Origin: Steinernema hermaphroditum
Taxonomy: Eukaryota > Nematoda > Chromadorea > Rhabditida > Steinernematidae
Direction of reading: 5' to 3'
DNA: 64,000 nt
Assembly: GCA_030435675.1 (NCBI GenBank)
Contig: CM059623.1
Coordinates: 646,012-710,011, forward strand
In this document: piece after piece, positions 33,776 to 44,740 of the stretch
Layout of the letters: each line of letters starts with the position of its first letter
Numbering within the stretch: position 1 is the first letter of the stretch
Notes under the pieces: model-generated
The model's database searches: none
The model's input: only the letters and a program-made list of their open reading frames with translations
Told to the model about the DNA's origin: nothing
Made by a program: the position numbers and the translations under genes

Positions 33776-34933
33776 AAATCGAACCCAAAATAATCCATAT
33801 TTTGGTCATACCCAATTCGCCGCGGCCATATAAATAAGGCACCCCATGTATTTGGTGTTCTAAATGCGCTAATAATGCACAAAAACACAATGACTGACTA
33901 GTACTTCTTGACTAACATTAATACTCGGTAGGATAGCCCTTACTCGAAATAACTGCTCCGCAACGGCGCTTCATAGAACACCAGAAAAGTTCAAAAGGTT
34001 ACCATAGGGTCCGTTTTGAACAAATGTCGGGCTTTACTTAATGAAAATCAACTTAGAATCGGCTAAAACCACATAAAACACAGTTTTGGGCGTCGAAAAT
34101 TACATAGGTGAGCAAATGAGATCATTTTAAATGCTTATGGACATCACTTCCCCTTCAAAACTTAGAACCCCAACTTGGTCTGCATTCTTGTCCGGGTCCC
34201 GGAACGATCTGAAAGAAGGAGTTTCTGAAATTTTCTTTCTCTTCTACGTTGTAGAGCGCATGGGAAAACCCCTACTTATGTTCTATTCCATGAAAAATGG
34301 AATTCAAGCGAATTCCGGATGTGGACATCTCATAGCATGGAATTTACAATGGAAAAACGTTGTTTTTCAAAGGATTTTGAAAGGTCCAGCTTTATTTCAT
34401 ATATAGTATTAGGCAATTAGCATAAGATGACCAGAAGGGGTTTTCCCATGCGCTCTACAACGTAGAAGCGAAAGAAAATTTCAGAAACTCCTTCTTTCAG
34501 ATCGTTCCGGGACCCGGACAAGAATGCAGACCAAGTTGGGGTTCTAAGTTTTGAAGGGGAAGTGATGTCCATAAGCATTTAAAATGATCTCATTTGCTCA
34601 CCTATGTAATTTTCGACGCCCAAAACTGTGTTTTATGTGGTTTTAGCCGATTCTAAGTTGATTTTCATTAAGTAAAGCCCGACATTTGTTCAAAACGGAC
34701 CCTATGGTAACCTTTTGAACTTTTCTGGTGTTCTATGAAGCGCCGTTGCGGAGCAGTTATTTCGAGTAAGGGCTATCCTACCGAGTATTAATGTTAGTCA
34801 AGAAGTACTAGTCAGTCATTGTGTTTTTGTGCATTATTAGCGCATTTAGAACACCAAATACATGGGGTGCCTTATTTATATGGCCGCGGCGAATTGGGTA
34901 TGACCAAAATATGGATTATTTTGGGTTCGATTT
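33776..34933. mobile_element. 1.16-kb fold-back element with 497-bp arms
   Basis: Left arm 33776-34272 and right arm 34437-34933 are reverse complements, almost identical along the full 497 bp, around a 164-bp centre. The arms contain GGCCGCGGCGAATTGGG and ATATAAATAAGGCACCCC, related to the Tc1-like terminus at 35060-35090. No transposase frame is visible in either arm or loop. It is probably a non-autonomous element or a recent inverted duplication. Confidence 0.85.
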
Positions 34934-35059
34934 TCTGTGTTTCAAGTGGCGTGATTAATTCTATCTTGTTCGGCAAAGCTTGTAGAATCTGATTCTGACA
35001 TATAGACATCTAATCGGTTTCATTTGTGATGTTTACTGAAGAAAACAAGTTTTCTCAGG

Positions 35060-35143
35060 GGGGTGCCTTATTTATATGGCCGCCACTGTATGACGTCTCG
35101 CAAGGCGTAAGCATTTGATAAGAGAAATAAACTCGTAAACTAC
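35060..35143. repeat. Tc1-like terminus abutting GACGTC repeat end
   Basis: GGGTGCCTTATTTATATGGC followed by CGCCACTGTA (35061-35090) is the reverse of the terminus at 23937. It is joined directly to TGACGTCTCGCAAGG..AAACTCGTAAACTA, the end of the dispersed repeat at 30.85 and 37.85 kb. This marks an insertion of the first into the second at a TA. Confidence 0.6.
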
Positions 35144-35429
35144 GACTACAGGGAGGGCAGAAAGTTGTGTAACGCCTCAAAATGAGCCTATCTCGCCGAA
35201 AATTCAATGGATTCGCGCGAAAATTGGTATATACATAAATGAGAACCCGTAGAACAATAATCTACAACGATTGTTCGAAATCGCCACTTTTAGCGGAAAA
35301 AAGGCTTCAGGAATTTTTTTAAAATTTTTCGTCGTGAGCACGAGCAGTTCGTTGCCCATGCTCGCTCCAGAGATCGCTTCAGACTGTCCGAGCTAGCGTG
35401 TCAGATTCGCGCAGAGATCGGAATTCGAC

Positions 35430-35555
35430 CAAAAAAGTCATCGAGTCCGAGTCCGAGTCCGGACTCGATTTTTCTCGGTGATCGAGTCCGAGTCCGGACT
35501 CGAAAAAATTCGCCGGACTCGATCGAGTCCGAGTCCGAAACGAGTCCGGAACACA
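35430..35555. repeat. CGAGTC/GAGTCC satellite
   Basis: Short tandem units GAGTCCGAGTCCGGACTCGA with variations and small interruptions. Confidence 0.8.
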
Positions 35556-35559
35556 GTAT

Positions 35560-36455
35560 AAATTTTAAAAATTTTAATTTTTTTTCGCCCTCATTTCAAG
35601 CTGCTCCGATGGGATCCTGTCGCAGGTTGATAGAAGCTTCAAAGGGACTGCGACAAAAGGATAGAACGTTGCTTCTATCTTGCGAGGGCGTAGGTGGGTC
35701 GTGAGGTACTAGGACATTTGCGCTTTCGATTTCAGCAATCTTTCCTTGGGTACACTATGCGCTTTGTCCAGTGCTGATGACCAATCGGGTTGTTTAAACG
35801 TTTTTGAGGCACATCCCTACTTCTTGTAAAAAAATACGGCAGTAGTACGCTATTTCATAAAAATTTTTGAGGTTTCACGATACCGTAAATTGAGATTAAC
35901 CACTTTTTTAACTTCGGATTTCTACTTGAATGTCTGCTGTCACGTTTTTCGTTCAGTATTTGATTATTCATCAGACATCAGATGACATCAAACATCCATT
36001 CAAAAATGATCAAAGAGCCATCAAAACAGCCTCAATTCGATCTAAATGTAGTTTAAAAAATGGCTACCACAGTCAGAAATTAAAAAGAATCACAGGACTA
36101 TATTCATGGATTTTTTACACAATCAAAACTTAAAACTGACATGGTGGAGCCGACCTTCAATTGGTTGTGATTTATTGAAATGAATTGAGGCTGTAATCGG
36201 CTCCTGGTCTGAATATTAGACTCATCAAACCGTTTGTGAACCATGTATTTCAACGAAACTTGCCGCAAAATGTTATACAGCAAGCGACGAACATGAGTAA
36301 GCACGGACTCGAAAAAATTGGGGTACCGCCGGGTCCGGGTTCGCCGGTAAAAACAAAACGAAAGAAATGACGTGTTGCGCCAGGGTGATCGCGGCAGGAC
36401 CATGTTTTCGGCTTCGCCGCGGTGCTTTATTTCTTCATTCAATTCAATTCACGGC
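35560..36455. other. No gene seen
   Basis: AT-rich sequence with short frames only. Confidence 0.4.
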
Positions 36456-36464
36456 CGTCCGGCA

Positions 36465-36645
36465 GGAATCGATTCGGGCTCGAGTCCGGATTCGATTTGG
36501 ACTCGAGTCCCGAGTCCGGACTCGATGTTATTGGCGCCATCGAGTCCGAGTCCGAGTCCGGACTCGACCCTCAAAATGGTGTCGAGTCCGAGTCCATCGA
36601 GTCCGAGTCCGGACTCGAGTCCGCGGACTCGAGCCCGGACTCGTT
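36465..36645. repeat. CGAGTC/GAGTCC satellite (second block)
   Basis: The same hexamer family as 35430-35555, with longer runs of GAGTCCGAGTCCGGACTCGA. Open frames across it are artefacts of the repeat. Confidence 0.8.
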
Positions 36646-36699
36646 CCGATCTCTGGATTCGCGAGACTTCACTCTCTAAGAATCCATAGACGGCATAGT

Positions 36700-38265
36700 C
36701 CAGCGGGTTCAGGTTCGGTACAGGGCTCGCCCTTCGGTCCCGGTCGGTTGAAGACCTTTTCCCGGACGTTCCTTGAGTGTTTCTGTGAAGTAATAGTCGT
36801 ACTAGGTTGAACCTTTTTTCAAAGGAAAAGAGGCAGTTCGGAGCCTTAAGTGTTCGTGGAGGGAGGTCAGCTCGGAACAGTTGTTAGATGCTATGTTGCT
36901 ATATGCTATATTCAGCGCAACGTTAGGCACCGGCTAAGACCGGCACGCCAGATATCTGACCTTGCATTCAACGTTTAACTTAAAAGGTGAACCGAGCAGT
37001 GAAACGAGATCATGGAGCAGTTTAGCATAGGCGATTTCCCCAGATAATTTCCGTGGAAAATTCCCATTTACTGTATCCGTCTTTTCAATCAACAAAAGTG
37101 CGATTTTTTGCTCAAAATCATTCGGACTTCATGGTCGCCACTTCCCATTGTGTACTGTAAGTGCATCGGCACCGATAACGACGCCAGACGCTTACGTGTG
37201 GGTTTTCTCTCTCAGCCACATTTGTTTCTCGTCAAAGTGCAACTGATAACGCATCACAGTGTCCTTTAGCAGAGCAGAACCTCCCGAACTGCAGTTCCTC
37301 TTTTCTTGCAAGCAGATGCGGTCTTAGCGCGATACTTATGAATACGGTTTCGAGTCCTTAAGGCGCTTAGGGAGGCAAGGATAACGCTTAGCGCCCAATA
37401 GCCTTGAGGGATGCAAGAATGGTGCTCAAGTACATGGCTAAAGTGGCCCAAAAGCTAACGTCTAATTTGGACCCCGAAGGTATAGTGAACCGATGACTTT
37501 GGAACTGTCTATGGAAGCTCATTGTGAACGCGAAGCCGACCGCTCTCAGTCCTCATTTTGTCTGGTGTCTGAAACCGAAGAAGTCTTGCCAAGAAGACCG
37601 TCACAACCGCCCGACTCCACCCGCGCGGCCAGAGAAGCCGAAGAAGCGTTGCAACTCCGACGTCTGCGCTGCCAGCTGAAGATGAGATCCCGCTCCGTCC
37701 GCTGCGACTTGATTCAAGCTCTTCGCCACTTCAACGCGCGCGCATACTAATGGGACCACTGATCGTTCTTCTCTGATGCCATTTTCAACCGAAGCCAGAG
37801 GAAAATCAGCGACTACGGTGTGATTAGTGCCTTTTTGTGCATATATGACGTCTCGCAAGGTGTAAGCCTTCGATACGAGAAGATAAACTCGTAAACTAAA
37901 CTGAAACCGACTGCTCCTCGGTAGACATCCCAACCGCTCCCGTACAGACACTCGAGCACATACGTCGGTAACGCCACCCCGGATCGTTGAAGGTAAATTG
38001 TGAAATACACAAATGGGGCCGGTTTCATGTTGGACAAGTCAAGTGTACTCAATTGTTTTTCACGTTCATGATCACAACAAGGCACCCGTTTGGTCCAGTC
38101 GTGCAATCATAGCCTTAGGCTGCGCCCCTTTTCCATTGTTATAATCCAATATCTCTGGAAAGGTCAAGGGACTTTTCGATAAACACCATAGGGAAGTCTG
38201 GAGTCCGCCCTGCTTACGCACGGTTTCTGATCAACGACCGTCTCGTCAGGTGACCGAAAAATAGG
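36700..38265. other. Intergenic with dispersed repeat (copy 2 at 37590-37900)
   Basis: 37590-37900 matches 30640-30905 (CCGCCCGACTCCACCCGC, GCATATATGACGTCTCGCAA, AAACTCGTAAACTA). 37140-37260 holds CACCGATAACG and CTGATAACGCATC motifs like other repeats here. No gene. Confidence 0.5.
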
Positions 38266-38300
38266 TCCTTCTTATCTTCGTCAAGTGTAGTCTATTTAAC
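38265..38300 (+). promoter_or_regulatory. Promoter of protease 9
   Basis: CTTCTTATCTTCG (an inverted GATA site) at about 38268-38280 and GTCTATTTAACCC at 38290-38302, 32-43 bp before ATG 38333. Confidence 0.65.
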
Positions 38301-38332
38301 CCGGGTACCATCAGTTTCACTCACTCGCCAAA

Positions 38333-39369
38333 ATGAGATTCACCCTCTGCTTTTTGGCCATCGCCGGCGTCTCCTTGGCCGCCAAGCAACCTAATGCTCC
38401 ACCAGTGCCTTCGGTCGACGTTGCCTCGCAATTTGTATCGCTTGTATCTTTTGATGTGTCTATCATCGCCGTCTAGATCCTCGGAGGTCACCAAGCCTTC
38501 CAAGGCAACTTCCCCTACTACGTCAAGATTCCCGCCTGTGGAGGCTCCCTCATCACCCCAAAGCATGTCCTCACCGCCGCCCACTGCATCAAGGACTACA
38601 CCGTCGGAGGTCCTGGAAGCAACGCTGTGATGGGCTTGGAGAACAGGAACAAGATTTGGGACACCGAAGGAGTGCAGATCCGAAAGATCATCAAGGCCAC
38701 GTCCCACAAGGATTACAACAACATTTCCAAGATCGACGATATTGCGATCATTGAGGTCGGTTCAGAGGGGTGGACTGATGCATTGCTCTGTGTAGGTCGA
38801 TAAGCCGTTCGATCTCAACGAGAATGTGCAGTTGATCAGAATCAAGGCCGAAGACACGGAGCTTCAGAAGCTCCACTGGGCCGTGGCTGTGGGATTCGGA
38901 GCCACCAATGGTAAGAACAAGCGATTTCATTGAAAAAAAGAATGGATCAAACACTTCTTTTGCAGCCGAAGGCACCGAACAGGTCGACGAGCTAGAGTAC
39001 ACCGACATTCCACTGATCAGCTACGACGACTGCAAGTAAGACCTCCAAACCAAAGACCAATATCAGAGTGATTTCAGAAAAGTGTGGAAATACAAGATTT
39101 GGTACAAGCAGATCTGCGGTGGGTCGGCCACTTCCGGCGTCGGCGGCGGTGACAGCGGCGGACCGCTGGCCATCAATGACGACTGCGAGTACTTCCAGAT
39201 CGGAGTCGTTTCTTTCAGCGCCAAAGACGAAGCTGACCAGGGCAAATTTCCAGGTAGGGCAGAGGAGCTGACATGTTCCAAAGAGGTCATTGTAGCTGTG
39301 TACACTCGCACATCGGAGTACTGTATCTGGATGAACAAGAACACGGATGGAGAATTCAACTGTGTTTAA
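38333..39369 (+). CDS. Secreted S1 serine protease, array member 9
   Basis: Six exons: 38333-38434, 38477-38755, 38796-38910, 38966-39035, 39078-39253 and 39296-39369; 271 aa. Signal peptide MRFTLCFLAIAGVSLAA, pro-segment ending VASQF (Phe instead of Leu), mature ILGGHQAFQG. Triad: TAAHC, IDDIAIIE, GGGDSGGP. There is an extra Cys in NDDCEYFQIG. Gly at 189. It keeps all five introns. It is the rightmost member and lies on + like member 2. Confidence 0.94.
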
Positions 39370-39374
39370 GCTTC

Positions 39375-40385
39375 TTTTATTTTGAGTGGGTAAAATAAAT
39401 ATAAACATATAAAATAGGGATTAGAACATGAGTTTGACCATTTCCGTGAGGAAAGACCGTCTACTCTGGGCATCATGCAATTGGTAACTGTTGGTCAAGA
39501 CAAATGGGTAGAGGGTGGCATGACATTTTACATCAAATTGTCCGGAAAATCCTTGAACGTATTCACAATAAAACTGGTCGAACGGAGATCGGTTGTTTGT
39601 CGTTGTTGGCACAGTGATCACCCCATTCCAATCCGTCGTGGCTGGCGTGGAACGTAAGCCGAATCACATCTGGCTAAGAAGACCGTCAGCACCGCCCGAC
39701 CACCCGCGCCGCCCACTCAAGCCGAAGAATCGCCCCAACTGCCAGGGATTCGACGTCGCCTGTCGTGCTCCACCATCTTCTGGATGCAGCCTCTTTGTCG
39801 CTTCGAAGCCCGCGCACACCGATGGGATAGCTGGCTTCAACTCGGACGTCGTAATCTTGGACTCACCATGAGATTGATGCTCACACATTGCTCGTCTGTG
39901 ATGTCTTATAAGCTACTTGTAGTTCGGTTCAATAACACAAGGTTTCGTTGACGTTCGCATTACCTGTTCACTGCGATGCAATTTGCTTCTTTATGTTTCA
40001 ATTGCCAATCGGACGCATCGCATGTTAGAGTTCATTATTTTGGTTATAAACGACCTAAAGCGTCCATCTATCATCGGCTGTTTGGGCTTTTTGAAAAAAT
40101 TCCGAGTGTTCTGTGGTCATTTCAATTCGAGAACTTCCTTCAATTTTATGTGAGTCCTCTGTTTACGAAATGTTGTTATTTTATATTTGTTGGTTTTAGA
40201 TTTTTATTGTCCAATGATGAACAAACGCATTAACAGTGGTCTTCCCGATCATACATGTGCACCGACCTGAAGGGCCGCTTGGGCAGCCTGGACCCCCCCC
40301 CCTCTCCCCCATATACGAAATTTTGAGAAAAACAAAGAATTTTGGCACTGCAGTACCTGCAGAAGGCGGAAAGGCAAATCGGTGC
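39375..40385. other. Intergenic with repeat fragment
   Basis: 39675-39735 (AAGACCGTCAGCACCGCCCGA.CACCCGCGCCGCC) matches the proximal part of the dispersed repeat at 37590. No gene is seen. Confidence 0.45.
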
Positions 40386-40389
40386 AGGA

Positions 40390-40980
40390 CACCAGTCGCG
40401 CGATGCCATCACAGAAGGTTATGGTTGAGATGGACAATCGACATGTCGTCCCCTACAACTCCATGTTCCTGCTCAAGTATGGATGCCACCACAACATCGA
40501 GTACATCGGCGAAGAACGCTGCGCGGACTACGTCATGAAGTACATCTGTGTCATGCGGTGCGTTGTTAGGATCTGTCAACATTTGACTATCCTCCAAAAT
40601 TCTGCAGCCTAGAGCTCGACGTTACGCCAACCCCTCCCCCTCTGATCATGGCGCGTCTTCTTTAGCGACGCACCATGATCATTCTCTCGCTGTTTGTAAT
40701 TACTGAAGGTGACTTTTCTCTCTCTATTTCTCGTCTCTCTATAATAAATAGCTACACCCAATACCCGCTCTAAAAACATTGGGATCAAAACGAGGGTCCC
40801 CAGCGTCTTTTATGACATCTGCAAAGGTACGGACATGGCGTACATCCGCGTCAGCGAGGACCCTTTGCGGAAGGACCCGAAGGCCATCAAGCCGAATAAC
40901 GCGGACAAGATCATCAAGGTGAATAGCGGCATCAAGACAGGCAACGCAATCGAGAAAAATACGACGAGTAAGGAACAGCC
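40390..40980 (+). mobile_element. Helitron Rep/helicase relic
   Basis: 40403-40560 encodes DNRHVVPYNSMFLLKYGCHH, NIEYIGEE, ADYVMKYIC, the conserved Helitron helicase-like region (NR.VVPYN..LL.KY..H.N.E, then K Y ... KYI). The next block, KGTDMAYIRVSED, which normally follows KYIYKG directly, resumes at about 40826-40870. The 270-bp interruption is flanked by ACATCTG on both sides, as expected from an insertion with target duplication or an acquired intron. The element is broken; nuclease and ATPase motifs are not visible. Confidence 0.65.
40738..40775 (+). repeat. Repeat AATAAATAGCTACACCCAATACCCG (copy 1 of 2)
   Basis: The same 25-30 bp, preceded by TCTCTCT..TTCGT, recurs at 41700-41758 (ATAATAAATAAGCTACACCC, AATACCCG). 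It may be a piece of one element family, inserted inside or beside the Helitron relic. Confidence 0.6.
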
Positions 40981-41102
40981 CGATGTCAATAGGGATGAAT
41001 GAGTGAGTTTCGATGTAAAGAAGAGAACTGGAAACGGTCAACAGATAATGTGTATGATTTCTGATTTTGCGCTACCTCCCACGTTCCGACCTTCTGACCA
41101 AG

Positions 41103-41121
41103 TATAGTCTATTTAACCCGA
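41103..41121 (+). promoter_or_regulatory. Orphan protease-like core promoter
   Basis: TATAGTCTATTTAACCCG matches the protease 9 promoter (GTGTAGTCTATTTAACCCG), but it is followed at once by the hairpin repeat instead of a coding exon. Confidence 0.4.
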
Positions 41122-41133
41122 AACCAAAAATCT

Positions 41134-41253
41134 CCCCTATATATAAACGGAGAACCGACGGGTCCGTTGGTCTGTATGGGTGTTTTTCCGTGAGCACGGA
41201 GAAAACACCCACACAAAACAAGGACCCGTCGGTTCTCCGTTTATATATAGGGG
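41134..41253. repeat. 120-bp near-perfect hairpin repeat
   Basis: CCCCTATATATAAACGGAG at the left pairs with the reverse at 41235-41253. Pairing continues through ACCGACGGGTCC and GTGTTTTTCCGTGAGCACGG. It is the same sequence as the hairpin end of the SINE-like copies at 18.3 and 31.4 kb. Confidence 0.8.
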
Positions 41254-41259
41254 ATCTCA

Positions 41260-44200
41260 AAGTTATGAAGGCGCTCAAAGGCGCTGCAAGGTCACGAAGA
41301 CCCGCACAACTAATCACATATCAACTCCGCTGCGCGCAGTTTATGGCCGTTTTTCCTCTCCATCTTAGCAACGCGTTTCAACTTCTCATGACTTCGACCG
41401 CTCTATCGCCACACATCTTGCTATGATCACGCATAAACACCACGCGATTGCAATTGCTATAGGAGATTCCCACAGTATCGACGCTCATTCTTCTGAAAAA
41501 CTCTGTCTTGAGGAGCGAGTCTCTCACTTACGCCTAGGCAACATTGGGGCCGAAATCCCAATTCACCCATTTTATTGCAACACTAGAAACCTGCAAAGTT
41601 TTCAGTTACTTTATTGAGAGCGCTGCTTCATGAGATGATCCACGTTCTGGGCTATATTAACGGGATGCCCCACAATCGGAACGTTCTTTTCCCGTTTTCG
41701 CCCTCTCTCTGTTCTTCGTAACTCTTATAATAAATAAGCTACACCCAATACCCGTTCCAAAAGGAGGAAAGTTCTCCACGTATTACATATTGTACTCCAA
41801 TAAAATACCATACTCTACAACCGAAACACCACCCAGGAGTACATAGAGCACCTCGCGGGACTCTGGAAAAGGGGAGGCCACTGTTGGTTCGCTTTAACTC
41901 AAGTCAAGCCTAGCTCAGTCTAGGTTAGCCGTTAGGCAGCTCGCAAAGCTGGCCGAGCCAATGACGTTCAAGTGATGATCGTGAACCAAGCTGATTTAGT
42001 GATGCTCACCATTCGGGCTCGCTTGCAATCCATAGGCACGAGCCTAAGCCGGGTCCTAAGTCAAGCCTGAATGTTAGTCCATACAAAAAAACGAATGCGT
42101 TCATTTTTGAACAAAATCTACTTGTCTCACGGGTTTTAAAACGTCGCGCTTTTTACCATCGGTGGTACTCCACACGCCAGATAATGTGCATGACCATCTC
42201 AGACTCATTATCGAAGATTATTAGGCTCCCTTAGTTCCCGATTGGTCTACCTGCTCCGCCACTCCATCCTCTAATCGATACATGGGTTGCGATGCGATTG
42301 CGATACATAATTTTGCGCTACTTCCTGACCATGTCCTTGGCAATTACGAAACTGCACTCTTATCCTGCAAATGCTAATTCAATCACTTACGCAATCAACT
42401 CTTGGACCACGTGCCGAACATTTGATTAGGTCAATGCTCAAGTTGATGTTTGGATACGTGGCGATATGAGGATCTTTGATCGCCGAAAAGTCCCACGTGA
42501 ATGTGAACATCTTCTGCACAGAGATGCCGACTCGGGTCGATTTTGCAATCGGAGCTCGGTTCAGTTGACTTCGAGCCAAACCCAAGCCAGCACAGTTTGC
42601 GTCTCTGCTTCTGCAAAGCCCTAGAAGATCCCCCTCCCCATCCCAACAAGTGGTCGAAAGATCTCCGACCTTCTGAGCCTTGCAGAAACATCTCCCCGCA
42701 GCTGTTTACTATAGGTCCCCAGAAGTCTCTTTTGTAGTCATGCAGATTCTGCGAAGGTGCCTTACTCGCCTACAAAGCGTGGCGCATACAAACCAGCGCG
42801 ATCGCTCCAATCTTCGGCGCACAATGCATTGTAGTAGCGGGAGTCACGAAAACAATCTTTGATTCCCTTGACGGACCTTTTGGAAGTGGCCAATTTCTGC
42901 ACATTCTGCAGATTGCGCTATTCTGAACGTTTTCGGACACTACGAAACCGAATAAGAGCTAATATTGGAACGTGAAATGGAGTAGCCGTCGACTACAATC
43001 CAATTCCGCCATCGCACGAGGTCATCAATGCGTCGTTCAAAAAGTTTTTGGAAGTGTTTCGGATCTCAAACCTCACTACGTGCGTCGACACTGCAGCACC
43101 TGCAAACGTGTAATCAGGTTTAACAGCAGTAACAAGAAGCAGGCCCGATAACTAAATTTATGTTGAATTTATAGCAAATTTGTTTATGACATTGCTACTC
43201 TGCAGGAAACGTCATTGTTTTCGACGAAGAGCAATCCAGAGTTGACCGTTAGGTTGGGTTCAGGCACTAGGAAGAGGATACTGGAAATCCACCCAAAAGC
43301 CATTGCAAAGAGGGTCTTTGTCATCTTGTCTTATAATTAGAAACGATTCAACGGTGGACACTGAAATCATGGGGCACATGGACATAGATCTTCTTTTTAT
43401 TACATGGCAAGAGCTGCGATACAAAACTGTGCATTTCCGAGTTTACCTTTAGACAAGCTCTCCATTTTAAGCTGTAAATGTGGGTAGTCGCCTTTTTTCT
43501 ATCCTATTTATGGTCGTCTTTTGATCGTCTATTTCGTTCAATGTGCTGATCTTCGGTTATCGTTCCTTTTGTTGTCGATATAAGGCCCGTTTCCGCAAGT
43601 TCTCTCATCAGTTCCCTAGGCAAAGCCTTGATCTCGCGCCAATTCGAGTCACCTTGCCAAAAGTAGATCAAAAGGTTGTTTTGGAGGATGTGATCGTAAG
43701 GCTGCGATGTGATTGTACCGATAAGGCCATAGGTCGATCATTCGAGATTGATGACTAGCTTGTGCTTGTGCCTAAAGTTTCTTTTTATCTTTTCAAGAGT
43801 TTCAAGTATCAACATCTTACTTTTAGAAGGAGTTAACACCCGATTTCGGGTCGATTCGATTTGATCATATATATACAAGAAAGACTTCCACGACTTCTTC
43901 TGCCTTTTGAAGCAAAAAGTTGAACTTCTTGTCGTGAAGTTTTATCTGTTCCAATTCCATTATCTGTTCGTCCAAATAAGGAAAAAGCCTACGATTAAAG
44001 ATCACGGAGGTGTATGGGATATTACATTCTGACTTAATGTGAATTACGTCACCTTATGAAGGTAATGTTCCGGTCGTTAGTGGAGTAAATAGGTCGATTC
44101 ATGTGTTCAAAGGTTAGTTTGGTACTGCTAAGTTACGAAACACAAATCCCGAAAGATCCAGTAGTGGTTTTAGGCTTCGTGTCTCAGCAAGCGAGCTAAT

Positions 44201-44740
44201 GGTAAAAATCTCGATTGCAGCAAACAAAGCAATCGTCCAGTTCGAAGTAACCGAGCACAGATCAGGCCAGCTGGATAGCACAGTTTTCTTGGTACCACAA
44301 ATTGTAGTACAGGGTGTGAACAAACAATCTCTGACTAGTCAGAATAATCAACACTGATTTCAAGAATGATCTCCAATCCCCACTCAAATCTCCAATGGTG
44401 TCCAATAGTTTGTAAAGGTGTTCTTTGCATTTCGGAGATTGCCGTGAATCACATTATTTGCAAACATAAGCAAAACAAGCTCAGATTAATCTTTTAGTTA
44501 ATCTATCAGTATCTTTTTCTTTCAGCACTCGCACACCTACGAGGAACACAGTTTTTTGCTGATTCATGTTCCAGTCACAAATGATAATACAAAGAGACTA
44601 AAAATTGTGGGCTTCTGAAAGGACACAACCACTTTCTGCAGACATTGTTTTATGTGACACTTACATTACTAAAAGTTGGATGCAGAGTTATTTGAGCAGT
44701 ACAAGTCTCTACTTTCAAGGGAACGATCAAAAATGTGCTA
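41260..44740. other. 3.5-kb stretch without a supported gene
   Basis: Many short frames, none with domain motifs or splice partners. The repeat copy at 41700-41758 is noted above. It may hold decayed transposon sequence. Confidence 0.4.

Noticed and set aside
36367..36810. 147-codon Arg/Val-rich frame
   Set aside because: Produced by the GAGTCC satellite; all three frames are open for the same reason.
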